Shown: in pieces, positions 50,065-61,262 of the stretch
Layout: each line of letters starts with the position of its first letter
How positions within the stretch are numbered: position 1 is the stretch's first letter
From: Sphingobacteriales bacterium
GTDB taxonomy: Bacteria; Bacteroidota; Bacteroidia; Chitinophagales; UBA2359
Length of the DNA: 64,000 nt
NCBI GenBank assembly: GCA_016711295.1
Contig: JADJTE010000001.1
Span: forward strand, 62,001 to 126,000
Direction: 5' to 3'
Notes under the pieces: generated by a model
The model's input: only the letters and a program-made list of their open reading frames with translations
The model's database searches: none
Told to the model about the DNA's origin: nothing
Position numbers and translations under genes: made by a program

Positions 50065-51341
50065 ATGAAAGCTTCCCGCCGTTCAGTCATTGCTGCGGGG
50101 CACCCTGAAACCACCCGCGCCGGTGCTGCCATACTCGAAGCGGGCGGCAATGCCTTTGATGCTGCTATTGCTGCCTTGCTCGCCGCATTTGTATGCGAAT
50201 CGGCAACTATCTCGGCAGGTGGCGGTGGCTTCTTATTGGCACATAGCGCAGAACAATCAAAACAGGTATTGTACGATTTTTTTGTCCAAACTCCCCAACG
50301 GTGTCGCCCCGACAGCGAATTAGATTTTCGCGCCGTAACCGCCGATTTCGGAGGCAATACCATGACCTTCCTTATATCAGCCGCGAAGGGCAACGCGCTT
50401 TTTATGAGGGAGAAATAGCACAACGTTTGGTGAACGACTGCCAAGCACGCGGCGGACACCTCACCCACGACGACATGAAGCGGTACAGAGTAGTAGAACG
50501 CCGCCCCTTGCGCTTGCATTACCGCAATGCACAATTGCTCACCAATCCGCCTCCCTCATCGGGCGGAAGCCTCGTCGCCTTTGCGCTGCAATTGCTACAA
50601 AATATTGACCTATCAAAATATGCTTGGGGCAGCCAAGCGCACTTGTCCGCCTTGTGGCAAACCCAATATTTGACTAATGCAGCACGGCGCGAAAGCTTTG
50701 ACGCGCATATATACGATCCGCAATTGCTCGACCGCTTCTTAGCACAACCCCATATAGCCCGCTATGCCCAAACCCTGAAAAAAAATGTAGGCAGCACAAC
50801 CCAAATTAGCGTGATGGATAAATGGGGCAATGCCGCCGCCCTCACTACCTCGTCGGGCGAAGGCAATAATTATTATATCCCACAAACGGGTATTATGACC
50901 AATAATATGTTGGGAGAAGAAGACCTCAACCCACAGGGTTTTCATCGCTGGACACCTGACCGCCGCTTGTCGTCTATGATGTCGCCTACGATGATTATGG
51001 ATAATGCAGGGTGCGTACAAGTAGCCTTGGGGTCGAGTGGGGCTAATCGAATCCGTTCGGCGGTACTGCAAACCATCGTCAATTGGCTCGATTATGGCTT
51101 ACCTCTTACCGATTGCATCAATCGCCCGCGCCTGCACGTAGAAGGGCAGCAAGTCAATCTCGAATCCGGTTTTGATGCGGGCATCTGCCAAACCCTAACC
51201 CTGCCTGCCGATATGCAGCGCATTGTTTGGCAAACGTCAGGTATGTATTTTGGGGGGGTAAATGCCGTAGCTCATACCGACAAAACAGGTACCGTAGGCG
51301 CGGCAGACGCACGGCGCAAGGGTATGGTATGGGAACAGTAG
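50065..51341 (+). CDS. ggt: Gamma-glutamyltransferase, frame broken and apparently lacking an internal segment
   Basis: Two frames. 50065-50418 has the N-terminal start (AAGHPETTRAGAAILEAGGNAFDAA, YDFFVQTP). 50301-51341 has the rest (YISREGQRAFYEGEIAQRLV, RYRVVERRPL, NPPPSSGGSLVAF, and TTQISVMDKWGNAAALTTSS, where the first T of the TTQIS pair is the expected catalytic threonine). The two join near 50370, where GGNTMTF meets YISREGQ. In known enzymes of this family about 100-130 residues lie between these two points. The gene therefore misses coding sequence as well as frame, so as written it would be inactive. It is a glutathione-degrading periplasmic enzyme family, but no signal peptide is obvious here. 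It follows the debranching gene closely. Confidence 0.75.
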
Positions 51342-51372
51342 GGCTATGGCAAATCGAGGTTCGATAGAGATA

Positions 51373-54300
51373 TTACATGCTCCTTCTATACTGCCCGCCT
51401 ACTTGGTATAGGGCGCGGCTAATTTGCCCCAAGGAACAATATTTCCCCGCTTCCATCAATACCTCAAACAAATTGCCGTTGCTGATGGCTTGTTGCTGCA
51501 AAAGGTAGAGTTGCTCAGTAGCTTTATTGGCATGAGCGGCATGCAATTGTCGGAGGGTGTCGATTTGAGCTTCTTTTTCGGTTTCGGTGCTGCGTATTTT
51601 TTGCCAAACCCAATTCGTGGTTGATAATCAACTGAATTGCCATAGCACGGCGCACCGATTCTTCGGTAGGTGTAGTAATGGCTTCGTCGTATGCGTTAGT
51701 ATGCAGGCTGTTACAATTGTCATAAATAGCATAAAGGGCTTGTAAGGTAGTGCGTATATCGTTAAAATCTATTTCTTGGGCATGTAGGCTGCGCCCTGAT
51801 GTCTGAATGTGGTATTTCAGTTTTTGGCTGCGCTCGTTTCCGTTGTATTGGTGCTTGATGGCTTTTGCCCAAATGCGTCGCGCTACGCGCCCAATAACCG
51901 AATATTCGGGGTCTATGCCATTAGAGAAAAAGAACGACAAGTTAGGCGCAAAATCATCGATATTCATACCTCGACTGAGATAATATTCGATATACGTAAA
52001 ACCGTTAGACAGCGTAAACGCCAATTGCGAAATGGGATTGGCTCCTGCTTCGGCAATATGGTAGCCCGAAATAGATACGCTATAAAAATTTTGTATGTCG
52101 TTGTCGATAAAATATTGCTGCATATCGCCCATCAAACGCAGCGAAAATTCGGTGCTGAAAATACAAGTATTTTGGGCTTGGTCTTCTTTCAAAATATCGG
52201 CTTGTACGGTGCCGCGCACTTTGCTTAGGGTCGCGGCTTTTATTTTTTGGTAGCTATCGGCGGGCAATACTTGGTCGCCCGTAATACCCAGTAGCAATAA
52301 TCCAAGCCCGTTATTGCCTTCGGGCAAGGCGGCATCTTTCTCTTGCTGGTCTCTTTCTAAATGAGACAATTCGGGTGCAGAATTATAGCGGGGTTGGGTT
52401 TGTCCTTTGGCAGCATAAATCTGGGCAATTTTAGCGCGTACTTCGTCCTCCATTCCATTTTGTTGGATAAACAATTCGCATTGTTGGTCAATGGCGGCAT
52501 TGAGAAAAAAGGCGGTCATAGCAGCAGCGGGACCGTTGATGGTCATAGATACCGACACATTGGGCTGGCACAAATCGAAGCCCGAATAGAGTTTTTTGGC
52601 ATCATCTAAGCAACAGATAGACACGCCGCTATTGCCTATTTTCCCGTATATGTCGGGGCGGTAGTCGGGGTCTTCGCCGTAGAGCGTCACACTATCAAAA
52701 GCGGTAGAGAGCCGTTTGGCGGGCATTCCTAACGATACATAATGGAAGCGTTTGTTGGTTCTTTCGGGGTTGCCTTCGCCCGCAAACATGCGTGTAGGGT
52801 CTTCGTTTTCGCGTTTGAACGGAAAAACGCCCGCTGTATAAGGAAACTCGCCAGGCACGTTTTCTTGTAGCAGCCAGCGCAGCAAATCGCCCCAAGCGGT
52901 GTATCGTGGCAGCGAAATTTTGGGTATTTTGAGGCGCGAAAGGCTTTCGGTGTAGGTTTTTACGCGAATTTCCTTATTGCGCACTAAGTATATATATTCG
53001 TCGTTGCGGTAGTTCTGAGCAAAGGTAGTCCAATTTTCGAGGCGCGATAGGTTATGCGGGTCGAGGTCTTTGAGTAGGGTTTGATAGAGTTGCGCAATTG
53101 ATTTTCCTTCTTCTGTATGAATTAGTTCGTTAGCCTTGCCGCTCAATGCTGCTTCTTGTCCTTTCTTAGCAGGAGAGGATAAAAGTTCCATTACCTGTTG
53201 TACGGCATCTAATTTTTGGGCTACATCGGCTTGTTTGCGCACCCAATCGTCGTAGCGGCGGTTGCTTTCGGCAATCTCTGCCAAGTAGCGCGTGCGTTTG
53301 GGCGGAATGATATAAATTTTTTCTGAATTGCCCAGCGGCAGGTCTAAGGTGCTATCGAAATGGGCATTGGTGCGGTGATTAATGGTAGCGACGAGGGCTT
53401 TGTATAGTTCGTTAGTACCCGTATCATTGAATTGCGAGGCGATAGTGCCAAAAACGGGCAATTGTTCATCGGGCGTATCCCATAGATGGTGGTTGCGCTT
53501 GTATTGTTTTTTCACGTCTCGCAATGCGTCCAAGGCACCCCGTTTGTCAAATTTGTTCAGGGCGATGAGGTCGGCAAAATCGAGCATATCTATTTTTTCC
53601 AACTGCGATGCTGCGCCATATTCGGGGGTCATGATATATAGCGACAAGTCGGAATGCTCGGTAATTTCGGTATCCGATTGTCCTATGCCCGAAGTTTCGA
53701 GTAGGATAAGGTCGAATTGGGCGGATTTTAGGATATGTAATGCGTCTTTGACATGGCGCGACAAGGCGAGATTTGCTTGGCGCGTAGCTAAGGAGCGCAT
53801 ATATACGTTGGGGTGATTGATGGCGTTCATGCGGATACGGTCGCCGAGCAGCGCACCGCCTGTTTTGCGTTTCGAGGGGTCGACAGAAATGATGCCTACG
53901 GTTTTATCGGGAAAATCGAGCAGAAAACGGCGCACTAATTCATCGACCATCGAAGATTTGCCGGACCCGCCCGTGCCTGTTATACCCACTATGGGAATGG
54001 GGCGCGTAGTAGGTATGAGCGGCAATAGGTCGAGTTGCTGGCGGAACAAATCGGGGTAATTTTCAGCAGCAGAAATAAGGCGAGCTATGGCGTGGTGGTG
54101 GTGTGCCGATAGTTGTTCGGCTTCCCCGTTGAGCGATTGCCCTACTGAAAAATCGGCTTGTCGCAATAAATCATTGATCATGCCCTGCAAACCCATTGCC
54201 CTACCGTCATCGGGCGAATAGACACGCGCTATGCCGTATTGGTGCAACTCGGCTATTTCTTGGGGCAAAATAGTGCCGCCACCACCGCCAAATACCTTTA

Positions 54301-54581
54301 TATGGGCGCAATTGCGCTCGCGCAGTAGGTCATAAATGTATTTAAAAAACTCTATATGACCGCCTTTGGTATGATGTTATGGCTATGGCTTGCGCATCTT
54401 CCTGAATGGCGCAATTGACAATTTCTTGTGCCGAGCGGTTGTGCCCCAAGTGTATGACTTCGGCACCAGAGGCTTGCATAATGCGGCGCATGATATTGAT
54501 AGCGGCATCGTGCCCATCAAACAACGATGCGGCTGTGACGATGCGCAATTGGTGGGTGGGGATATAGGCAGCGGTGGGCAT
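51373..54581 (-). CDS. icmF: Fused isobutyryl-CoA mutase, IcmF (one frameshift and an internal deletion)
   Basis: About 1,070 codons in the full extent. N-terminal B12-binding domain ([15 protein letters not shown], the DGHDxA form of the cobalamin-binding site; 54342-54581), then a MeaB-like P-loop GTPase ([12 protein letters not shown], about 130 aa into the second frame), then the mutase large-subunit-like domain ([31 protein letters not shown]). Between them an added A near 54367 breaks the frame (SYQRR where SYQGGH is expected). At the 3' end GLAKN is followed directly by a frame-shifted [15 protein letters not shown] and then [20 protein letters not shown], the true family C-terminus ending at 51373. 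About 85 residues usual between these are absent. It rearranges isobutyryl-CoA and n-butyryl-CoA. Confidence 0.88.
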
Positions 54582-54702
54582 AGAGCAAAATTTAACTTTA
54601 TTCCACGATTAAAATCATGAATTATGAATGCTTTAACATAAATCTGAATACTACATTACTCGAATCTCGGCTTATCCTCGGACTTATGTCTTGTTAGCCC
54701 TG

Positions 54703-54710
54703 CAAAGGTA
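54703..54710 (-). promoter_or_regulatory. -7 box (TACCTTTG) for icmF
   Basis: Exact TAnnTTTG match followed by C on the minus strand, giving a leader of about 115 nt before the ATG at 54581. Confidence 0.55.
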
Positions 54711-54755
54711 CAAACATTCGCCCAATATATGCCTTGCATAGCCCACAAACGCAAA

Positions 54756-54798
54756 TTTGCCTCCTACAACTGCTATCCGTGCAGCGGTAAGAGGCAAA
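54756..54798 (-). terminator. Hairpin between the HtrA gene and icmF promoter
   Basis: tttgcctc (54756-54763) pairs with gaggcaaa (54791-54798), with an inner ctgc/gcag pairing. It lies 77 bp past the htrA stop and before the icmF promoter. A weak A/T tail follows. Confidence 0.45.
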
Positions 54799-54874
54799 TG
54801 TGGTATATTCTTAGGATTTGCTTATTGTAAAATGTATTTTTCAAATAGCTCGTAATACACACAGCAACAAGCGA

Positions 54875-56411
54875 TTACATACCAAATCCATAATAATATG
54901 TATTGGGGTAGCCTGCATAAATACCTTCCATCAATATGCCGCCGCTCTTGCCCAACAGTGCATTTTCGATGTCTTGCACGCTATGGACAGATGTTTCGCC
55001 TATTCTGGTGATGATAAACCCGTCTTCCATGTCGGTATATCTGCCCAATTTGCCCGATTTGCTTAGGTTGCTCACCTTTACGCCGCCCTTGATACCCAAT
55101 TTTTTACATTCTTCTGTACTCAAAGCACTTAGGTCGGCACCCAACAATTCGGCAGCTTGCGTAGCTTCTTTTTTGACCACCTCGGTGTTGCCCGCTTTGT
55201 TTTTGAGTACCACGCGCAAATCGCGTTCTGTACCTTTTCGGTTCACCGTCACACTAACAGCGTCGCCCGGGGCGGTGTCTGCCAATCATTTCTTGTAATT
55301 CGGGGGCTGTACGCACTGCTGCACCGTCTATTTTGACGATAACATCGCCCGATTTGATGCCCGCCGCATAGCCCGAACCGTCTGCCATTAGGCTATCTAC
55401 ATAAACGCCTTGTGATAGGTTAATGCCTTTTTCTTTGGCAAGCGAGCCGTTCAGGTCGCGTATCATTACGCCCAAGTAACCGCGCTGCACAACACCGTAA
55501 TCCAAAATATCATCGACCACTTTTTTGACGATATTGACAGGTACAGCAAATGAATAACCCGTAAACGAACCCGTCTGCGAAGCTATCGCTGTGTTGATAC
55601 CTATGAGTTGCCCATCAGTATTGACCAACGCTCCACCGCTATTGCCCGGATTGACTGCCGCATCGGTTTGGATAAACGACTCAATGGCTGATTTGTCGTT
55701 CAAAATATTGATATTGCGCCCTTTCGCGCTCACAATACCCGCCGTAACAGTCGATTCGAGGTTGAAAGGATTGCCTACTGCCAATACCCATTGCCCTACT
55801 CGCGCTTCGTCAGAATTAGCCAAAGGCAAGGCGGGCAAATTGCTTTCTTTTATTTTGAGCAGGGCAATATCGGTCGAGGGGTCAGTGCCGATAAGTTCGG
55901 CTTCATATTCGCGCTGGTCGTGTAGTGTCACCTCTATTTTATCCGCGCCGTCAATGACGTGGTTGTTGGTGACAATATAGCCATCGTTGCTGATAATAAC
56001 GCCTGAACCCGAACCTACACGAGGCTGAGGATTAGCACCGCCGCCGCCACGCGGGTCGCCAAAGAAGAAAGGAAACATATCGTCGCCAAACAAATCGCCA
56101 AAGGGGTCAAAGGGGTTACTACGCCCACGCGGGGTTTTTTGGGCAGTAGGTTGCATCGTTTTTTCTACTGATTTGATGTGTACTACTGCTTGGGTCGTGG
56201 TTTCGGCAGCGGCTGTAAAGTCGGCAGGCGTGCTTGCTGCTCCTCCCATGATACCCGATGTAAAACGCGCCAAGGGCGTAGCTGTCGTATTCGTGTTTGT
56301 AAAGGCAAAGTTGCCTAATCGGTCTAAATTCAATACGCGATAGGCAATAGCCCATGTAGCGGCACTACCCAAAAGGGCTGCAAAAAGCAAAGGCATGAAT
56401 TTTTTAAGCAT
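54875..56411 (-). CDS. HtrA/DegP-type periplasmic serine protease (one frameshift)
   Basis: About 510 aa when joined. Signal/anchor MLKKFMPLLFAALLGSAATW; the ATG at 56411 is preferred over 56456, which adds only 15 odd residues. The trypsin-like domain has H in TNNHVIDG, D in STDIALLKI and S in NPGNSGGAL. A Gly/Pro-rich acidic insert (FDPFGDLFGDD...) precedes it. First PDZ at about 310-400 (RGYLGVMI...GDVIVKIDG), then a second PDZ in another frame (54875-55285) starting TAPGDAVSVTVNRKG. One surplus G in the cccgggg run near 55268 explains the break (expected IGRHRPGDAV). Cleaves or refolds misfolded envelope proteins. Both PDZ domains and the triad are intact, so the indel is probably an error. 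Confidence 0.9.
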
Positions 56412-56571
56412 AATACAGTGTATTTTAAAGTTGTTTTTCGTGAAAAAATAAAACATTATCGGTAATCGTTAGTAAGTGGTCGCTAATAGTTAGACAATAA
56501 GTTCAGAAAAAAGTTGAACCATTTATCCTTTTTAACACGCCCACATCTACCTACGCACCCGTTTTGAATTG

Positions 56572-56579
56572 CAAATATA
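56572..56579 (-). promoter_or_regulatory. -7 box (TATATTTG) for the HtrA gene
   Basis: Exact TAnnTTTG match followed by C on the minus strand, 161 bp before the ATG at 56411. Confidence 0.45.
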
Positions 56580-56732
56580 ACGCTATTGAGCCGCTAAAAA
56601 TTCGGTTATTACTCCTTTTTAGCAAATTTTAACGCCTCCCCAAGCCGATAATCGGTTTTCAATAACATTTTTGGTGGCATATTGTTCCTATTGTTTATGC
56701 CCTTATCAATAAGCCATTACGAACTTATTGCG

Positions 56733-56740
56733 TACCTTTG
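56733..56740 (+). promoter_or_regulatory. -7 box (TACCTTTG) for pseC
   Basis: Exact TAnnTTTG match followed by C, 20 bp before the ATG at 56760. It shows that the longer frame starting at 56682 is not the translated one. Confidence 0.6.
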
Positions 56741-56759
56741 CGGCAAAATTTTTGACCCG

Positions 56760-57914
56760 ATGCACACCATTCCCTACGGCAGGCAACATATCACCCAATC
56801 CGACATTGATGCGGTGATTGCGACCCTCCAATCCGATTATCTGACCCAAGGTCCTGCGGTTGATGCTTTTGAGCAGGCTTTTGCCCAATATATCGGCTGT
56901 CGCTATGCTGTGGCAGTGGCTAACGGCACGGCAGCCTTACACTTGGCAGCCCTTGCACTGGGTTTTGCCAAGGGCAAGCGCATCATTACCTCGCCCATTA
57001 CGTTTTCTGCCTCCGCCAATTGCGTATTATATGGCGGCGGCCAAATTGCCTTTGCCGATATCGACCGCCAAACCTACCTCATCGACCTAAACCAAGTAGA
57101 ATCTCTGCTGAAACAAGGCGGCTATGCGGGCATTATCCCTGTTTCGTTTGCGGGCTATCCCATACATGCCCAAGACCTACACTACTTAGCCGACCGCTAT
57201 GGCTGCGCACTACTCGAAGATGCTTGCCATGCGCCCGGTGCTTGGTTTAGCGACCATGCAGGTACGCGCCAAATGAGCGGCAATTGCGCTTATACCGATG
57301 CTGCTATTTTTTCCTTCCACCCCGTCAAACATATTGCTTGCGGCGAAGGCGGTATGATTACGACCAACAGAGAAGATATATACCAAAAATTATTGTTGTT
57401 GCGCACCCACGGAATTACTAAAAATCCACAGTTGATGCAACAACCCAACGAAGGTGGCTGGTATCACGAAATGCAAATCTTGGGCTTTAATTATCGTATG
57501 CCCGATATTTTGTGCGCCCTCGGCACTGCACAACTCCAACGCGCCGATGAAAACCTACTGCGCCGACAAGCCATCGCCCGTCGCTATTATGCCGAACTAT
57601 CCGATACGCCCCTGCACCTACCCACACAAGCACCCGCCGACCAACTACACGCTTATCACCTCTTTATCGTCGAAACAGAACAGCGAAAAGCCCTATACGA
57701 TTACCTCCGCCAACACCAAATTTTTGCCCAAGTACATTATATACCTGTCCATACAATGCCCTACTACCAAGCACTGGGCTTCCGACGCGGGCAATTTCCG
57801 CTCGCCGAAGATTATTATGCCCACTGCCTTAGCATACCTATGTACCACAGCCTAAGCGACGACGAACAAAGTTATGTCATCAATACACTGCATCGCTTTT
57901 TTGAACTATCTTGA
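56760..57914 (+). CDS. pseC: DegT/DnrJ/EryC1/StrS aminotransferase, PseC-like
   Basis: 384 aa, usual family length. PLP-dependent aminotransferase; the lysine that binds PLP is in SFHPVKHIACGEGGM (about residue 185), with the N-terminal GRQHITQSDIDAV and DYLTQGPAVDAFE typical of PseC. PseC makes the C4-amino group on UDP-4-keto-6-deoxy-AltNAc during pseudaminic acid synthesis, a sugar used for surface or flagellin glycosylation. None of the other pse genes is adjacent, so the role is inferred from sequence alone. The start is set by the promoter 20 bp upstream. Confidence 0.85.
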   Translation: MHTIPYGRQHITQSDIDAVIATLQSDYLTQGPAVDAFEQAFAQYIGCRYAVAVANGTAALHLAALALGFAKGKRIITSPITFSASANCVLYGGGQIAFADIDRQTYLIDLNQVESLLKQGGYAGIIPVSFAGYPIHAQDLHYLADRYGCALLEDACHAPGAWFSDHAGTRQMSGNCAYTDAAIFSFHPVKHIACGEGGMITTNREDIYQKLLLLRTHGITKNPQLMQQPNEGGWYHEMQILGFNYRMPDILCALGTAQLQRADENLLRRQAIARRYYAELSDTPLHLPTQAPADQLHAYHLFIVETEQRKALYDYLRQHQIFAQVHYIPVHTMPYYQALGFRRGQFPLAEDYYAHCLSIPMYHSLSDDEQSYVINTLHRFFELS

Positions 57915-58364
57915 TGCAGCTAAACAGCAACGACAAGCAGTTCCCGTGTTTAGGCACAAAAGACTGTAAGATAACATTAGCACAAATTACAAAAATACCA
58001 CAACCTTAGAAGTCTGTAAATTAGCAATTTATACATTGTTCTTAATTTAAAATTTTAGCTAAAAACAACACCCGCATTTTAGCACAAAACAATTTGTAAC
58101 TATTTAGGGTATAGGGTTTTGGGTATGGGGTAATGAGCAATACTTATCTAATAATGCCTGACATCGCTGCATATTCGATTAGTTCCCTCTACAAGGCTAA
58201 ATAGTGTTCTAACAGAAAAGTTTTTAAGACCATTTTAAAAATGTAAGTAACTGAATATCAAGTAATTATATTAAAAATTAGTACCTTAATTTTTTTGTCA
58301 GAATAATAGTTACAACAATTTATAAAGCTAAACCATTCACATTAAAATAAATAAAACAACCATA
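57915..58364. other. Intergenic region holding a MITE-like element
   Basis: No gene is supported. 57915-58095 is plain AT-rich sequence; 58096-58313 is a long-form element; 58314-58364 is the leader of the next gene, with no exact TAnnTTTG box. Confidence 0.6.
58096..58313 (+). repeat. MITE-like element, long form (218 bp)
   Basis: GTAACTATTTAGGG at the left end and AATAGTTAC at the right. The closest relative of 47621-47836 in full length; its first 85 bases are nearly identical to the short copy at 8614-8734 (minus). It ends 51 bp before the beta-barrel gene, so its A/T-rich right part could affect that gene's promoter. Confidence 0.8.
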
Positions 58365-58982
58365 ATGAAAAAATCATTTTTATTCTTTGCCCTTCTCTTG
58401 GGGGCAATATCGTTGTATGCCCAAGAGGGTGGCGAAACCGATGTAGTGGACGAATACACGGGCAAACTTGCCAAAAACACGCTGTTTGTCGAGGGCGACG
58501 TAAACGGCATCGTCTATTCGCTCAATTATGACCGAATCATCATTGCCAAGCCAAAATTGAAAATAGCATTTACGGGCGGCTTAGGTTTGTCCGAATCAGC
58601 CTTTGCCGATAGCAGCGATATAGACCCCGTCGTCAATATCGGTGTCAGTGCGTTATTGGGCAAAAGTAACCATAAATTAGAACTCGGTGTTGGGGTATTG
58701 ACCGCCATCGGCGACCATTTTACGCCCGAATCACATGGCTATTATACAGAAGATAGCACCTATATATCGAAATATACGCCTGCTCGCGAAAACACCTCGC
58801 TGCACCTCACCGCTCGCATAGGCTATCGCTACCAACGCGAAACGGGAGGTTTGTTTTTCCGAGTCGGATTTATGCCTTCCTATGCCCTCTATACCTTAGC
58901 CGAAGATGTAAAACCGCGTTGGGGAGCTACAATAGGTGTGGGTTATACATTCAAAAACAAAACCCAAAAGAAAGATCAATAA
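58365..58982 (+). CDS. Small outer-membrane beta-barrel-like protein, function unknown
   Basis: 205 aa. A clear signal peptide (MKKSFLFFALLLGAISLYAQ) is followed by alternating beta-strands (VYSLNYDRIII, KIAFTGGLGLSE, NIGVSALLG, KLELGVGVLTAIG, SLHLTARIGYRY, RWGATIGVGYTF). The last strand ends close to the C-terminus, as in OmpW/OmpA-like barrels. No family name is recognised. It ends 11 bp before the convergent ligA stop. Confidence 0.75.
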   Translation: MKKSFLFFALLLGAISLYAQEGGETDVVDEYTGKLAKNTLFVEGDVNGIVYSLNYDRIIIAKPKLKIAFTGGLGLSESAFADSSDIDPVVNIGVSALLGKSNHKLELGVGVLTAIGDHFTPESHGYYTEDSTYISKYTPARENTSLHLTARIGYRYQRETGGLFFRVGFMPSYALYTLAEDVKPRWGATIGVGYTFKNKTQKKDQ

Positions 58983-58993
58983 AGCGCGGCTTT

Positions 58994-61130
<2,137 letters not shown>

Positions 61131-61154
61131 TTATTGCATTTGCGTTATTGCCGA

Positions 61155-61162
61155 CAAAGGTA
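61155..61162 (-). promoter_or_regulatory. -7 box (TACCTTTG) for ligA
   Basis: Exact TAnnTTTG match on the minus strand, 27 bp before the ATG at 61127. Confidence 0.6.
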
Positions 61163-61183
61163 GTTATTTTTAGACAAAAGCAC

Positions 61184-61215
61184 AAGCCCCCACCTCAAAA
61201 GCGAGGTAGGGGCTT
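61184..61215 (-). terminator. Terminator hairpin of the second T9SS-exported protein
   Basis: aagcccccacctc / gaggtaggggctt, 13-bp stem with a six-base loop. The single mismatch becomes a G-U pair in the minus-strand RNA, so it fits the minus-strand gene ending at 61263. Only a short T-rich tail follows. Confidence 0.6.
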
Positions 61216-61262
61216 GGTTTGTATCGGGTAGAAAACTCTCGTTACGAGGGTTCTGTTGCCGA

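Noticed and set aside
56682..56759. N-terminal extension of pseC
   Set aside because: It contains the TACCTTTG promoter box 20 bp before the conserved start, so it is not translated.
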